Of a stretch of 64,000 nt of DNA, positions 25,088 through 35,330 are shown piece after piece. The stretch lies in contig NZ_OEPZ01000003.1 of assembly GCF_900240315.1 (NCBI RefSeq), forward strand, positions 248,001-312,000, written 5' to 3'. The stretch is from Dorea phocaeensis. Its GTDB lineage: Bacteria; Bacillota; Clostridia; Lachnospirales; Lachnospiraceae. The notes beneath the pieces were generated by a model. It did no database searches. It worked only from the letters and a program-made list of their open reading frames with translations, and was not told where the DNA came from. Each line of letters opens with the position of its first letter. The stretch's first letter is position 1. The translations under genes were made by a program, and so were the position numbers.

Positions 25088-27294
25088 TGTAATTCCCGGA
25101 TTCGTTCATGAAGGCTGGTATTGCGGTCCTGCTCATTCGCATTACGGATCATTTCCTGAAAAACCGTATCGCTTCCGACCAGCGTCACGCAATGCTTCGC
25201 CCTGGTAACCGCTGTATACAGAAGATTTCTGTGATACAGCTGCCTCGGTCCCTGCAGAAGCGGAATCACAACTGCAGGATATTCACTCCCCTGTGATTTA
25301 TGTATGGTAATCGCATAAGCCAGTTCCAATTCTTCCAGCAAATTATACGGATACTTCACCATCCTCTGCTCGTCGTATTCTACAGTCACCGTCTCCTCAT
25401 AGGAATTGATTTCTTTCACAATTCCCATATCACCGTTAAAGACTCCAACCCCTTTGTCTATCGTCATCCCATAACGGGTGGAAACTTCCCATTCCAGCTG
25501 ATAGTTGTTTTTTATCTGCATTACCTTATCGCCTTCCCGGAACAGACGGTCTCCGTATTCCTTCTCTTTCTTTCCCTTTTCCGGAGGATTCAAATACTCC
25601 TGAAGAATCTTATTCAGACGTTCTACTCCCAAAAGCCCTTTTCTCATAGGTGTCAGCACCTGAATATCATATGGCTTTGCATGAACATACTTAGGAAGCT
25701 TTTTCTGAATCAATGTGATCAGCACACTGATAATGACATTGGGATCCTGTCTTTTCAGGAAAAAGAAGTCCCTGCTTTTATTATTAAGCTCTATCGCCTC
25801 TCCCCGGTTAATCTTATGTGCATTCATCACAATATCACTTTCCCCTGCCTGACGAAAAATCCGAGTCAGCATTACAACTGTAAAACACTCAGATGCAATC
25901 ATATCTTTCAGAACACTTCCCGGTCCCACACTTGGAAGCTGGTTCCTATCTCCCACTAAAATCAGGCGGGTTCCCGGAACAATTGCCTTTAAAAGTGCAT
26001 ATATTAACGGAAGATCCACCATAGACACCTCATCGATAATGATCACATCATCTTCCAAAGGATTTTCCTCATTTCGCTGAAATCCAGTAGGACTGTCTCC
26101 CTCCGGATTTCCATCTACCTCCAACAGCCGATGAATGGTCGAAGCCTCATATCCGGTAGCCTCCGTCATTCGCTTAGCCGCCCGCCCTGTAGGCGCCGCC
26201 AGCGCAATATTCAGCCCTTCGCTTTCAAACAAATGAATCATAGCATTGATCGTCGTTGTTTTTCCCGTTCCCGGTCCTCCAGTCAGCACCATAAGTCCAC
26301 GGCGCACAGCTTCCAGAACCGCCGTTCTCTGCATGTCGTCCAACACCATTCCCGTATTGTCCTCAATGGAGTGAAGCCTGCGTTCCAGCAAAGCCTCATC
26401 CACTTCACAATCTACATTCAGATCATGAAGCATTTTCGCCGTATTCATCTCCATGTAATAATAATGAGCAGAATATACTCTCATTCCATCTTCTGCTTCT
26501 TTCAGCACAACCTTCTTCTCCATTGCCAGATCCATCAGATACTTTTCAATATTCTGAATCTCCACCTGAAGCAGCTGTCCGGTTCGGTAAAGAAGCGCTT
26601 CCTGCCTAAGATAAACGTGCCCCTCTCCTACGCTTTGAAGCAGCGTATAAAAGATTCCGCTTCGAATTCGGAAATCGGAATCTGTGTGAATCCCAACTTT
26701 TGACGCAATCTCATCTGCTGTCTTAAATCCAACTCCCGGCACATGATCCGCAATCTGATAGGGATTTTCTTCAATCACACGATATACAGTTCTCCCATAA
26801 TGCTGATAAATTCTGGCTGCTAAGGTTGTAGAAATCCCGTACTTCTGCAAGTATAGCATCGCCTGACGCATATCCTTCTTCTCTTCCACCTGTACTGCAA
26901 TTTCCCGCGCTTTCCGTTCACTGATCCCTTTAATTTCCGCCAATCTTTCCGGCTCTTCTTCAATGATCCGAAACGTATCTTCACGAAACTTCTTGACAAT
27001 CCGCCCTGCCAGCGCAGCGCCTACTCCCTTGACCGCTCCGGATCCTAAGTACCGTTCGATAGACACCAAATCCTCTGGCTCGCACACAGTGGACTCTTCC
27101 ACCTTAAACTGTGTTCCATACAGTTTATGTGTAGTGTAACTCCCTTCCAAATGTAGAAGTTCTCCTTCTTCAATATAATGAAAATTACCGACACAGGTGA
27201 TTTCTCCATCGTCATTATTCAAATTAAATACGGTATACCCATTCTCTTCATTCCGGTATACAATGTGTTCTACATATCCCTTTATACTTTCCAT
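25084..27294 (-). CDS. recD2: RecD2-type DNA helicase
   Basis: ATP-dependent 5'-3' helicase for DNA repair and replication-fork protection, in organisms without or beside RecBCD. The 736 residues have an N-terminal OB/helix-hairpin-helix part (KGVGAALAGRIV, IKGISERKARE and VPGVGFKTADEIA) and the helicase core: Walker A GGPGTGKTTTIN, Walker B VIIIDEVSMVD, GDRNQLPSVGPG and the C-terminal AITIHKSQGSEYP and TAVTRAK. The length and N-terminal extension are those of RecD2. It starts 31 bp after mreB and overlaps comF by 4 bp, so it lies in the middle of the mreB-recD2-comF transcript. Confidence 0.97.
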   Translation of the reverse strand: MESIKGYVEHIVYRNEENGYTVFNLNNDDGEITCVGNFHYIEEGELLHLEGSYTTHKLYGTQFKVEESTVCEPEDLVSIERYLGSGAVKGVGAALAGRIVKKFREDTFRIIEEEPERLAEIKGISERKAREIAVQVEEKKDMRQAMLYLQKYGISTTLAARIYQHYGRTVYRVIEENPYQIADHVPGVGFKTADEIASKVGIHTDSDFRIRSGIFYTLLQSVGEGHVYLRQEALLYRTGQLLQVEIQNIEKYLMDLAMEKKVVLKEAEDGMRVYSAHYYYMEMNTAKMLHDLNVDCEVDEALLERRLHSIEDNTGMVLDDMQRTAVLEAVRRGLMVLTGGPGTGKTTTINAMIHLFESEGLNIALAAPTGRAAKRMTEATGYEASTIHRLLEVDGNPEGDSPTGFQRNEENPLEDDVIIIDEVSMVDLPLIYALLKAIVPGTRLILVGDRNQLPSVGPGSVLKDMIASECFTVVMLTRIFRQAGESDIVMNAHKINRGEAIELNNKSRDFFFLKRQDPNVIISVLITLIQKKLPKYVHAKPYDIQVLTPMRKGLLGVERLNKILQEYLNPPEKGKKEKEYGDRLFREGDKVMQIKNNYQLEWEVSTRYGMTIDKGVGVFNGDMGIVKEINSYEETVTVEYDEQRMVKYPYNLLEELELAYAITIHKSQGSEYPAVVIPLLQGPRQLYHRNLLYTAVTRAKHCVTLVGSDTVFQEMIRNANEQDRNTSLHERIRELQ

Positions 27295-27325
27295 TCCACT
27301 CTAATTTACTCTTTATCTTATCGTT

Positions 27326-28315
27326 TTACCGTTCCTTGCGTCCACCCATGAACTCCACGAATTGTCCCGTTCCAATTGCAACGACCTTCATCGGTTCTTC
27401 CGCCGTCATGGTATTGATCCCGGTTCGCTCCTCAATCAATTCTTCCAGTCCCCGAAGCATGGCTCCGCCCCCTGTCAGAACAATTCCTCGATCCAGAATA
27501 TCCGCTGATAATTCCGGCGGTGTACGCTCCAATACGCTAATCACCGCCTCCACAATCTGTCCCGTCGTCTCCCGAAGGGCCTCTTCCGTCTCCGAAGAAG
27601 TCACTGTCACCGTCTTTGGAAGACCTGTAACTAGATTACGACCGCGCACTTCCATTACTTCTTCCTCTATCAATGGGTAAGTGGTCCCGATCTTAATCTT
27701 AATATCCTCTGCCGTCCGCTCTCCGATCAGCAGATTATGTTTTTTACGCATAAACCGGACAATTGCCTCATCAAAATCGTCGCCTGCTATTTTGATAGAG
27801 GTATTTACAACCGTTCCTCCAAGAGAAATCACCGCAATATCCGCGGTTCCTCCGCCGATATCAACAATCATATTGCCACAAGCCTTTGAAATATCAATTC
27901 CTGCTCCGATTGCAGCCGCCACTGGCTCTTCAATCAGATGAACCTCCCGCGCTCCTGCCGCATAAGTTGCTTCCTGAACCGCCTTCTTTTCCACTTCGGT
28001 CACTCCACTCGGAACACAAATACTAATTCTTGGCTTTTTAAACATCCGCTTTCCAAGAGACTTCTGAACAAAATATTTAATCATTTTTTCTGTTACAGTA
28101 TAATCTGAGATGACACCCTGACGCAGTGGTCTAACCGCAATAATGTTTCCCGGCGTGCGCCCCAGCATCAACCTGGCTTCTTCGCCGATTGCCTTGATAG
28201 TGTTACTGTCCCGGTCAAATGCAACTACCGACGGTTCTTTCAGAATAACCCCTTTTCCTTTCACGTACACCAGGACGCTTGCCGTACCCAGATCGATTCC
28301 AATATCTACTGACAT
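27326..28315 (-). CDS. mreB: MreB-family actin-like cell-shape protein
   Basis: Actin-fold ATPase of 329 residues that forms filaments under the membrane and guides sidewall synthesis. Nucleotide-binding motifs are visible: GIDLGTASVLVYV (phosphate 1), DIGGGTADIAVISLGG (phosphate 2) and VLTGGGAMLRGLEELI (adenosine). The start at 28315 has AAAGGGGAAC upstream. There is no mreC or mreD next to it; its neighbours are uvrA upstream and recD2 downstream. It may therefore be an Mbl/MreBH-type paralogue rather than the mreBCD copy. A minus-strand TATAAT at 28393-28398 suggests its own promoter. Confidence 0.95.
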   Translation of the reverse strand: MSVDIGIDLGTASVLVYVKGKGVILKEPSVVAFDRDSNTIKAIGEEARLMLGRTPGNIIAVRPLRQGVISDYTVTEKMIKYFVQKSLGKRMFKKPRISICVPSGVTEVEKKAVQEATYAAGAREVHLIEEPVAAAIGAGIDISKACGNMIVDIGGGTADIAVISLGGTVVNTSIKIAGDDFDEAIVRFMRKKHNLLIGERTAEDIKIKIGTTYPLIEEEVMEVRGRNLVTGLPKTVTVTSSETEEALRETTGQIVEAVISVLERTPPELSADILDRGIVLTGGGAMLRGLEELIEERTGINTMTAEEPMKVVAIGTGQFVEFMGGRKER

Positions 28316-28392
28316 TCTAGTTCCCCTTTCATGATACTGTCTATATGATCATCCTTCGTTCATTTGTTGTTTTCTTCTTGCGTGTACGTACC

Positions 28393-28398
28393 ATTATA
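28393..28398 (-). promoter_or_regulatory. Candidate -10 of the mreB-recD2 unit
   Basis: A perfect TATAAT on the minus strand in the 113-bp gap between uvrA and mreB. No good -35 was found at normal spacing. Confidence 0.4.
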
Positions 28399-28428
28399 AT
28401 CAAATTTCCCGAAAATGGAAAGACCTAT

Positions 28429-31272
28429 TTATCGCTCCAGCATTGACCTGATATATTTCCCTGTATAAGAAACCGGACTTGCCGCCACTTCTTCCGGTGT
28501 TCCCTTTGCGATTACAGTACCGCCTTTATCTCCACCTTCCGGACCAATATCAATGATATAATCTGCCGTCTTGATCACATCCAGATTATGTTCAATTACA
28601 ATGACCGTATTTCCATCCGAAGACAGACGTCTTAAAATCTCTGTCAACTTATGGACATCCGCAAAATGAAGTCCCGTTGTAGGCTCATCCAAAATATAAA
28701 TCGTTCTTCCGGTACTTCGCTTACTCAATTCTGTTGCCAGTTTAATTCTCTGAGCCTCTCCTCCGGACAAGGTTGTAGAAGGCTGTCCCAAACGAATATA
28801 GGAAAGTCCCACATCGTACAGTGTTTCCATCTTCCTACGGATACTCGGCACATTTTCAAAGAAATGAAGTGCCTCTTCCACCGTCATGTTTAGTACGTCG
28901 TAAATACTCTTTCCTTTATATTTTACTTCCAATGTCTCGCGATTATAACGTTTTCCTTTACAAACTTCACACGGAACATAGACATCCGGCAAAAAATGCA
29001 TCTCAATCTTCAAAATTCCATCTCCGCTGCACGCCTCACACCGTCCGCCTTTCACATTGAAACTGAACCGGCCTTTCTTATAGCCTTTGGCCTTCGCATC
29101 CGGCGTTGCAGCAAACAAATCCCGGATCAAATCAAATACTCCGGTATAAGTCGCCGGATTAGACCGCGGCGTCCTTCCAATCGGTGACTGGTCAATATTG
29201 ATTACTTTGTCCAGCATCTCGATTCCCTGAATCTCTCTATGCTTTCCCGGAATCGTTCTCGCACGATTCAATTCCTTCGCAAGACGCTTGTAAAGGATCT
29301 CATTTACCAAAGAACTTTTTCCTGAACCGGAGACTCCCGTAACACAGGTCATCACTCCCAATGGGAATTCCACATCGATATTTTTGAGGTTATTTTCGCT
29401 GGCTCCGATAACTTTTAGCCATCCGGTAGGCTCTGCTCGGTACTCGGGCACAGGAATCTTAATTCTTCCACTTAGGTATGCGCCGGTTACCGAATTTTTA
29501 TTCGCCATAATTTCCTTTGCTGTACCTTCTGCTACTACTTCGCCTCCATGCTCTCCAGCCCCCGGTCCAATATCTACAATGTGATCCGCTTCCCGCATGG
29601 TATCTTCATCATGCTCCACTACAATCACTGTATTTCCAAGATCTCTTAAATGCTTCAGAGTACCAAGGAGCTTATCATTATCCCGCTGATGAAGTCCAAT
29701 ACTTGGCTCATCTAAAATGTAGGCCACTCCTACCAATCCGGATCCAATCTGTGTCGCAAGACGGATTCGCTGAGCCTCTCCTCCGGACAAACTCCCTGTT
29801 GCCCGTCCAAGTGTCAGATAGTTCAAACCCACGTCAATCAAAAAACGAATTCTGGCATTGATCTCTTTTAAAATCTGTCCTCCGATCATCTGCTGTTGCT
29901 GATTCAGCTGCAGCTGATCTAAAAATTTCTGTAATTTTTCAATTGACATTGCCGTTAGCTCCGCAATATTTTTTCCACCTACCGTCACAGCCAAGGCTGC
30001 CGACTTCAATCTTTGGCCTCCACATTCATGGCACGGCGTAATCCGCATAAATTCTTCATACTCCGCCTTCATAGTCTCCGATCCGGTCTCCCGATATCGG
30101 CGTTCCACATTACGAATTAACCCCTCAAATGCCACATCATAAATTCCTTCGCCCCTCTGACCCTGATAATGAACCTTCACTTCTTTCCCATTCGTTCCAT
30201 GAAGCAAAACATCATGAATTTTCTTGGGGTATTTGTGAAATGGAGTATCCAGAGAAAATTTATATTCTTTACTTAATGCATCTAAGATCGCATATGTGAA
30301 GCTTTTCTTATCTGTGCAAGACTGCCATCCCATCACCGCAATCGCTCCTTCGCTGATACTTAGATTTTTATCTGGAATCATCAAGTCTTCATCAAATTCC
30401 ATCTTATAACCAAGTCCAAAACATTCCGGACACGCACCAAATGGATTGTTAAAAGAAAAGCTTCTCGGCTCGATTTCTTCAATACTGATTCCACAATCCG
30501 GGCAGGAAAAACTTTGACTGAAATTGATCGGCTCTCCATCAATCACATCCACGATCATCAGACCTTCCGCCAAATGCAGGACATTTTCAATGGAATCTGT
30601 CAGACGCTTTTCAATTCCTTCTTTCACAACCAGACGATCCACAATAATCTCAATATTGTGTTTAATATTTTTATCCAACACGATCTCTTCCGAAAGTTCA
30701 TACAGGCTGCCATCTACACGTACCCTGACATAGCCGCTTTTCTTCGCCTGTTCCAAAAGTTTTGCATGGGTTCCCTTTCTCCCCCGTACCACCGGAGCCA
30801 AAAGCTGAATCTTCGTTCTCTCCGGCAGTTCCATAATCTGATCCACCATCTGATCTACTGTCTGCTTTTTAATCTCTTTCCCACACTTCGGACAATGCGG
30901 AATTCCAATTCGTGCATACAAAAGACGAAAATAGTCATAGATCTCCGTCACCGTTCCCACCGTGGAACGTGGATTTCGGTTCGTTGACTTCTGATCGATG
31001 GAAATTGCCGGCGATAAGCCTTCAATACTTTCCACATCCGGCTTTTCCATCTGCCCCAAAAACTGTCTTGCATAAGAAGACAGAGATTCCATGTAACGGC
31101 GTTGTCCTTCCGCATAAATGGTATCGAATGCCAGCGATGATTTTCCGGATCCGCTAAGCCCTGTCAACACCACCAGTTCATCCCGCGGAATATCAAGATC
31201 TATATTTTTTAAATTATTCTCATTCGCCCCTCGAATCTTAATATAATGTCTGCTTTTATTCTTATCTGCCAT
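28429..31272 (-). CDS. uvrA: Excinuclease ABC subunit A (UvrA)
   Basis: Damage-recognition ATPase of nucleotide excision repair. The 947 residues contain two ABC modules. The first has Walker [15 protein letters not shown], zinc fingers with CPKCGKE and CPDCGIS/CPEC, and signature [12 protein letters not shown]. The second has Walker [14 protein letters not shown], zinc cysteines CEACSGDG and CEVCKGKR, signature [10 protein letters not shown] and Walker [13 protein letters not shown]. Length and order are standard. It follows uvrB by 45 bp on the same strand, so the damage-sensing pair is one unit. UvrC is about 21 kb away in the same window. Confidence 0.98.
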   Translation of the reverse strand: MADKNKSRHYIKIRGANENNLKNIDLDIPRDELVVLTGLSGSGKSSLAFDTIYAEGQRRYMESLSSYARQFLGQMEKPDVESIEGLSPAISIDQKSTNRNPRSTVGTVTEIYDYFRLLYARIGIPHCPKCGKEIKKQTVDQMVDQIMELPERTKIQLLAPVVRGRKGTHAKLLEQAKKSGYVRVRVDGSLYELSEEIVLDKNIKHNIEIIVDRLVVKEGIEKRLTDSIENVLHLAEGLMIVDVIDGEPINFSQSFSCPDCGISIEEIEPRSFSFNNPFGACPECFGLGYKMEFDEDLMIPDKNLSISEGAIAVMGWQSCTDKKSFTYAILDALSKEYKFSLDTPFHKYPKKIHDVLLHGTNGKEVKVHYQGQRGEGIYDVAFEGLIRNVERRYRETGSETMKAEYEEFMRITPCHECGGQRLKSAALAVTVGGKNIAELTAMSIEKLQKFLDQLQLNQQQQMIGGQILKEINARIRFLIDVGLNYLTLGRATGSLSGGEAQRIRLATQIGSGLVGVAYILDEPSIGLHQRDNDKLLGTLKHLRDLGNTVIVVEHDEDTMREADHIVDIGPGAGEHGGEVVAEGTAKEIMANKNSVTGAYLSGRIKIPVPEYRAEPTGWLKVIGASENNLKNIDVEFPLGVMTCVTGVSGSGKSSLVNEILYKRLAKELNRARTIPGKHREIQGIEMLDKVINIDQSPIGRTPRSNPATYTGVFDLIRDLFAATPDAKAKGYKKGRFSFNVKGGRCEACSGDGILKIEMHFLPDVYVPCEVCKGKRYNRETLEVKYKGKSIYDVLNMTVEEALHFFENVPSIRRKMETLYDVGLSYIRLGQPSTTLSGGEAQRIKLATELSKRSTGRTIYILDEPTTGLHFADVHKLTEILRRLSSDGNTVIVIEHNLDVIKTADYIIDIGPEGGDKGGTVIAKGTPEEVAASPVSYTGKYIRSMLER

Positions 31273-31317
31273 ACTTGTCCTTTCGTACCTATCACTTTTA
31301 CTTTATAGGATTGCCTG

Positions 31318-33297
31318 CTATTCATTCAGCATCCGCTTTAATTCTACCAATTTATCACGAAGCTCTGCCGCCGCCTCAAAGTTTAACTCTGCTGCCGCCT
31401 TTTTCATTTGCTTCGTCAGTTCTTTGATTAATTTCTCCAGTTCCTGAACACTCATGGATTCCGGATCTTTCTCCATTCTAAGCTCTTCTGCTGCCACCTT
31501 CTTCGAAACTGCAATCAGATCCCTCACGCTCTTCTTAATCGTCTGCGGCGTAATTCCATGTTCTTCGTTATACTTCATCTGCACCTTCCGTCTTCGCTCG
31601 GTCTCTTCAATGGCCTGCTTCATAGAATCCGTCATTACATCTGCATACATGATCACATGACCTTCCGCATTACGCGCAGCCCGTCCGATCGTCTGAATAA
31701 GAGATGTCTCGGAACGCAGGAATCCTTCCTTATCTGCATCCAGAATCGCTACTAAAGTAATTTCCGGAATATCGAGCCCCTCTCGCAGAAGATTGATTCC
31801 TACCAATACGTCAAATACATCCAGACGCATATCACGGACAATCTCTGTCCGTTCCAACGTATCAATATCCGAATGAAGATAACGAACACGAATTCCTAAT
31901 TCGCGCATGTAATCCGTCAAATCTTCTGCCATCCTCTTCGTCAGTGTGGTAATCAAAATCTTGTTTTTCTTCGCAATCTCTTTATTCACTTCACCAATCA
32001 GGTCGTCAATCTGGCCTTCCACCGGACGCACTTCCACTTCCGGATCCAAAAGTCCTGTCGGACGGATTACCTGCTCCGCCCGAAGAAGCTCATGATCCGC
32101 TTCGTATGGTCCTGGTGTGGCTGATACAAATAATACCTGATCAATCTTACTTTCAAATTCATCAAAGCTTAGCGGACGGTTATCAAGGGCTGACGGAAGT
32201 CGGAATCCATAGTCTACCAGTGTCCGCTTCCGCGACTGATCTCCATGATACATTCCTCCCACCTGCGGCACCGTCTTATGAGACTCATCAATCATCATAA
32301 TAAAATCATCTGGAAAATAATCCAAAAGAGTCAACGGCGGCTGTCCTGCTTCTGACCCCGTCAAATGTCTGGAATAGTTCTCAATTCCTGAACAGAAACC
32401 CGTCTCTCTCATCATTTCAATATCGAAGTTGGTTCGTTCAGAAATCCGCTGCGCCTCCAGTAATTTTCCTTCACTTTTGAAGTATTTCACCTGTTCTTCA
32501 AGTTCCTCTTCAATCCCTTTAACTGCGCGTTCCAAATCTTCTTTTGAAACCACGTAATGTGATGCCGGAAAAATTGCCACGTGGCTTAGTTCGCTTTTAA
32601 TCTCCCCCGTCAGCACATCTACCTTCGTAATGCGGTCGATCTCATCTCCGAAAAATTCAATCCGAACTGCCATATCCGCCTCATTGGCCGGTATAACTTC
32701 CACAACATCTCCCCGCACCCGGAAGGTACCTCGCTTGAAATCCATCTCATTCCTGTCGTACTGAATATCTATGAGCTGGCGCAGAACTTCATCTCTGTCT
32801 TTTGACATCCCCGGACGAAGAGAAACCATCATCTTCTCAAAGTTTTCCGGCTCACCCAACCCATAAATGCAAGATACACTGGCGATGATAATAACATCAC
32901 GCCGCTCAATAAGAGACGCGGTTGCTGATAGGCGCAGCTTGTCAATCTCATCATTAATAGACGAATCCTTCGCGATGTACGTGTCAGAGGATGGAACGTA
33001 AGCCTCCGGCTGGTAGTAGTCGTAATAGGAGACGAAATATTCTACCGCATTATTCGGGAAGAATTCTTTGAACTCTCCATATAGCTGGGCTGCCAGAGTT
33101 TTGTTGTGGGCTATAATCAATGTTGGTTTATTTAATTGTGCGATGACGTTCGCCATCGTAAATGTCTTTCCCGAGCCGGTGACACCAAGAAGAGTCTGGC
33201 ATTGATTGCCTTCCTGAAAGCCTTTTACAAGCTGTTCGATGGCTTGAGGCTGATCGCCGGTTGGGGCATATTCTGATACTAATTCAAAATGATCCAT
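31318..33297 (-). CDS. uvrB: Excinuclease ABC subunit B (UvrB)
   Basis: Helicase-like subunit of nucleotide excision repair that receives DNA from UvrA and recruits UvrC. The 659 residues have Walker [14 protein letters not shown], the damage-probing hairpin [20 protein letters not shown] as the Walker B box, [14 protein letters not shown] and a C-terminal UVR helix pair (about 620-655, [17 protein letters not shown]). The start at 33297 has AGGAGG upstream. A TATAAT at 33340-33345 (minus) marks a likely promoter downstream of the GNAT gene's terminator. Confidence 0.98.
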   Translation of the reverse strand: MDHFELVSEYAPTGDQPQAIEQLVKGFQEGNQCQTLLGVTGSGKTFTMANVIAQLNKPTLIIAHNKTLAAQLYGEFKEFFPNNAVEYFVSYYDYYQPEAYVPSSDTYIAKDSSINDEIDKLRLSATASLIERRDVIIIASVSCIYGLGEPENFEKMMVSLRPGMSKDRDEVLRQLIDIQYDRNEMDFKRGTFRVRGDVVEVIPANEADMAVRIEFFGDEIDRITKVDVLTGEIKSELSHVAIFPASHYVVSKEDLERAVKGIEEELEEQVKYFKSEGKLLEAQRISERTNFDIEMMRETGFCSGIENYSRHLTGSEAGQPPLTLLDYFPDDFIMMIDESHKTVPQVGGMYHGDQSRKRTLVDYGFRLPSALDNRPLSFDEFESKIDQVLFVSATPGPYEADHELLRAEQVIRPTGLLDPEVEVRPVEGQIDDLIGEVNKEIAKKNKILITTLTKRMAEDLTDYMRELGIRVRYLHSDIDTLERTEIVRDMRLDVFDVLVGINLLREGLDIPEITLVAILDADKEGFLRSETSLIQTIGRAARNAEGHVIMYADVMTDSMKQAIEETERRRKVQMKYNEEHGITPQTIKKSVRDLIAVSKKVAAEELRMEKDPESMSVQELEKLIKELTKQMKKAAAELNFEAAAELRDKLVELKRMLNE

Positions 33298-33339
33298 GAA
33301 ATTCCTCCTATGAATCTATTGTCTTCATTCTCTCTGGCT

Positions 33340-33345
33340 ATTATA
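33340..33345 (-). promoter_or_regulatory. Candidate -10 of uvrB-uvrA
   Basis: A perfect TATAAT (TGATATAATAG) on the minus strand 43 bp before uvrB and just after the upstream terminator. The -35 is weak. No clear LexA box was seen between it and uvrB. Confidence 0.45.
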
Positions 33346-33361
33346 TCAGAATATAAAATAA

Positions 33362-33396
33362 AAGTACAGAACCAACCGAATGTTTGTTCTGTACTT
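33362..33396 (-). terminator. Rho-independent terminator after the GNAT gene
   Basis: A perfect 11-bp stem AAGTACAGAAC / GTTCTGTACTT with a 13-base loop, followed on the minus strand by TTATTTTAT. It starts 15 bases after the GNAT stop codon. Confidence 0.9.
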
Positions 33397-33410
33397 CTTT
33401 TTCTTGAATC

Positions 33411-33842
33411 CTATCCGTTTTGTTTTTTCCATATCATCAGATATTCTTTTTCTTTCGTATCTTCGTCTATGCCTTCTTCCTGTGCCTGAAACGCTTCCCT
33501 CTGATAAAAACGGATTGCATTCTCATTTTTCTGGTACACGCGAAGACTTAATTCTTCTTTTCTCTTTTTGACAAAATCAAGCAGCTGTGTTCCAATCCCC
33601 AAAGACTGGTCCTTGCTTCTTACAAAAATCCCGGCAATGTAGGTATCATCCAATCCCACAAATCCTCTGATCTCCTGTTCCGTCTCATAAACGTAGACTT
33701 CCGCCTGCAAAAGCATTTCCTTTACCATGAGATAATGCTTCTCCCAATAGCTTCCCGGAATGAAGTCATGCGCTTCTCTGTTGGTATCCAACCAGATTTT
33801 GGCCGTCTGTTCCAAATCTTTATTTTCTAATCTGCGAATCAT
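33411..33842 (-). CDS. GNAT-family N-acetyltransferase (YjaB-like)
   Basis: A small acetyl-CoA-dependent acetyltransferase of 143 residues. The N-terminus IRRLENKDLEQTAKIWLDTN and HDFIPGSYW resembles E. coli YjaB. The acetyl-CoA loop is degenerate but present (RSKDQSLGIGTQLLDFV), and NENAIRFYQREAFQ is the usual C-terminal GNAT motif. The substrate is unknown. It is the last gene of the YigZ-DUF4230-GNAT run and ends at a terminator. Confidence 0.87.
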   Translation of the reverse strand: MIRRLENKDLEQTAKIWLDTNREAHDFIPGSYWEKHYLMVKEMLLQAEVYVYETEQEIRGFVGLDDTYIAGIFVRSKDQSLGIGTQLLDFVKKRKEELSLRVYQKNENAIRFYQREAFQAQEEGIDEDTKEKEYLMIWKKQNG

Positions 33843-33895
33843 AACGTCTCCTTTATCCTTGTTCCAATATCAAAAATTCAAAAATCTGCTTATTG

Positions 33896-34510
33896 CTATT
33901 TATCTTTAAAAACAATCTTATATTCGTCCAGATCATACTGGCTTCCAAAAAAACCTTTCAGCATTTCTTCTGCATTGCTCCGGGCATTCTCCAATAGTCC
34001 GTTTGCAATGGCATCCGTTTTTGCATTCTCTTTCATTTTCTTAATAGCATCATTATTCTCATCCAGCTTAATCGGACTAAAAATACTCTCTTTTTCATGG
34101 TATACTTTGAAAGAATCCAAATCCAACTCTGTACTTAGCACCTTTGCTTCCGGAAGTTTCACTTCTATGTTCTTGCCTTTTAATTCCCATTCGATCTCAT
34201 TGAAATTGTATCCTGCTTTGATAACGATATCATAACTATATACATATTTGCTCTGGGTAAACGGAATCTTTGCTCCAAATATCGTCCTTGCATCCTCTGT
34301 AACATTGACCTCTGTACAGTATGCGGACTGTGTTGCCAGTTCTCCGATATCTTCAAAACCTATTTTCGTCGTCTTGCTTCCTGAATCAATCACTTTTCCG
34401 AATCCGAGTGCCACCACTCCAAGGACGGAAAGAATGATGACTATCTTTATAATTAATGTAAAATGCTTTCTAAAAAATCTGAATTTCTTTCTCTTCTTTT
34501 CTTCTGACAT
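33896..34510 (-). CDS. DUF4230 membrane-anchored protein
   Basis: A 204-residue protein with a basic N-terminus, one membrane helix (TLIIKIVIILSVLGVVALGF, about 17-36) and an outside domain that begins GELATQSAYCTEV, as in DUF4230 proteins. A C-terminal part rich in Lys, Asn and Asp looks helical. The longest frame starts at 34528; the ATG at 34510 with GGGAAAG upstream is preferred. It follows yigZ by 19 bp. No function is known for the family. Localisation at the outer face of the membrane follows from the helix and the lack of other segments. Confidence 0.8.
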   Translation of the reverse strand: MSEEKKRKKFRFFRKHFTLIIKIVIILSVLGVVALGFGKVIDSGSKTTKIGFEDIGELATQSAYCTEVNVTEDARTIFGAKIPFTQSKYVYSYDIVIKAGYNFNEIEWELKGKNIEVKLPEAKVLSTELDLDSFKVYHEKESIFSPIKLDENNDAIKKMKENAKTDAIANGLLENARSNAEEMLKGFFGSQYDLDEYKIVFKDK

Positions 34511-34529
34511 TGTCTTTCCCACATCCATT

Positions 34530-35180
34530 CTATAAAATTACCATCTCTCCATTTACGTCTGCAAACCAACAATTTGCCCCTTCTTCCAGCTTCGCCTGCC
34601 CATTTGTCCCTTCGATCAGCTCTGCCTTCATACGCTCAAGCATCGTCTCCGGAACCAATACGTCCAGTTCTACATGATCTGTATATTGGGAGTCCAACGT
34701 TCGGATTCCCATTTCACCCAACAGATATTGAATCTTTCCAAGTCCGGTATAATCCGTTTCTATCTTCAGTTTAACCCCTGGAATTTTGGTTATAATCACA
34801 GAAGAAGCAAGTCCTGCCTTAACAGACGCTGAATATGCACGCACCAATCCGCCAGTGCCCAGAAGAGTCCCTCCAAAATACCGGGTTACCACCACTGCCA
34901 CATTACGAATTCCTTCGCCTTCCAATACTTCCAGCATCGGGCGGCCTGCCGTTCCGCTTGGTTCCCCATCATCACTGCAGCGCTTCAATTGTCCCTTCTC
35001 GCCAATCACATAAGCGGAACAGTTATGGGTTGCGTTCCAATATTTCTTCTTCATCGCCTCAATAAAGGCCAACGCTTCCTCTTCACTCTCCGCTGGAATC
35101 ACCGTTGCAATAAAACGGGACTTTTTTTCTATCAGTTCTCCCTCTCCGCCTTCATATACTGCCTTATATTCCTCTGACAT
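34530..35180 (-). CDS. YigZ/IMPACT-family protein
   Basis: A 216-residue protein with the UPF0029 (Impact) signature: KKSRFIATVIP near the start, then NATHNCSAYVIG, CSDDGEPSGTAGRPML and VTRYFGGTLLGTGGLVRAYS in the first domain (about 10-120), and a second EF-G-like alpha/beta domain after it. Bacterial members bind nucleic acid or modulate translation, but no reaction is established. It starts a three-gene run with DUF4230 and GNAT genes and is divergent from the penicillin-binding protein. A TATAAT at 35219-35224 (minus) is a likely promoter. Confidence 0.93.
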   Translation of the reverse strand: MSEEYKAVYEGGEGELIEKKSRFIATVIPAESEEEALAFIEAMKKKYWNATHNCSAYVIGEKGQLKRCSDDGEPSGTAGRPMLEVLEGEGIRNVAVVVTRYFGGTLLGTGGLVRAYSASVKAGLASSVIITKIPGVKLKIETDYTGLGKIQYLLGEMGIRTLDSQYTDHVELDVLVPETMLERMKAELIEGTNGQAKLEEGANCWFADVNGEMVIL

Positions 35181-35218
35181 ACGATCGTCCTTTCACCTTT
35201 TCTCTGCTTTTTATGATC

Positions 35219-35303
35219 ATTATAATCTATTTCTTAAGAATTTCATACTGAAATATGAAGTTTTCATTTTCTTCTTTATTAAACAATGTTTCTTTGTTAT
35301 AAT
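35219..35303. promoter_or_regulatory. Divergent promoter region, yigZ and penicillin-binding protein
   Basis: The 150-bp gap holds a minus-strand TATAAT (35224-35219) facing yigZ and a plus-strand TATAAT (35298-35303) facing the penicillin-binding protein. Both -35 elements are weak (TTTATT at 35275-35280 for the plus one). Confidence 0.45.
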
Positions 35304-35330
35304 AACCTAGTATGAAGGAGGCCAGAACTC

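Noticed and set aside
33298-33361. LexA (SOS) box before uvrB
   Set aside because: No GAAC-N4-GTTC or CGAACRNRYGTTYC pattern near the promoter; the GAAC/GTTC seen at 33369-33389 belongs to the terminator stem.
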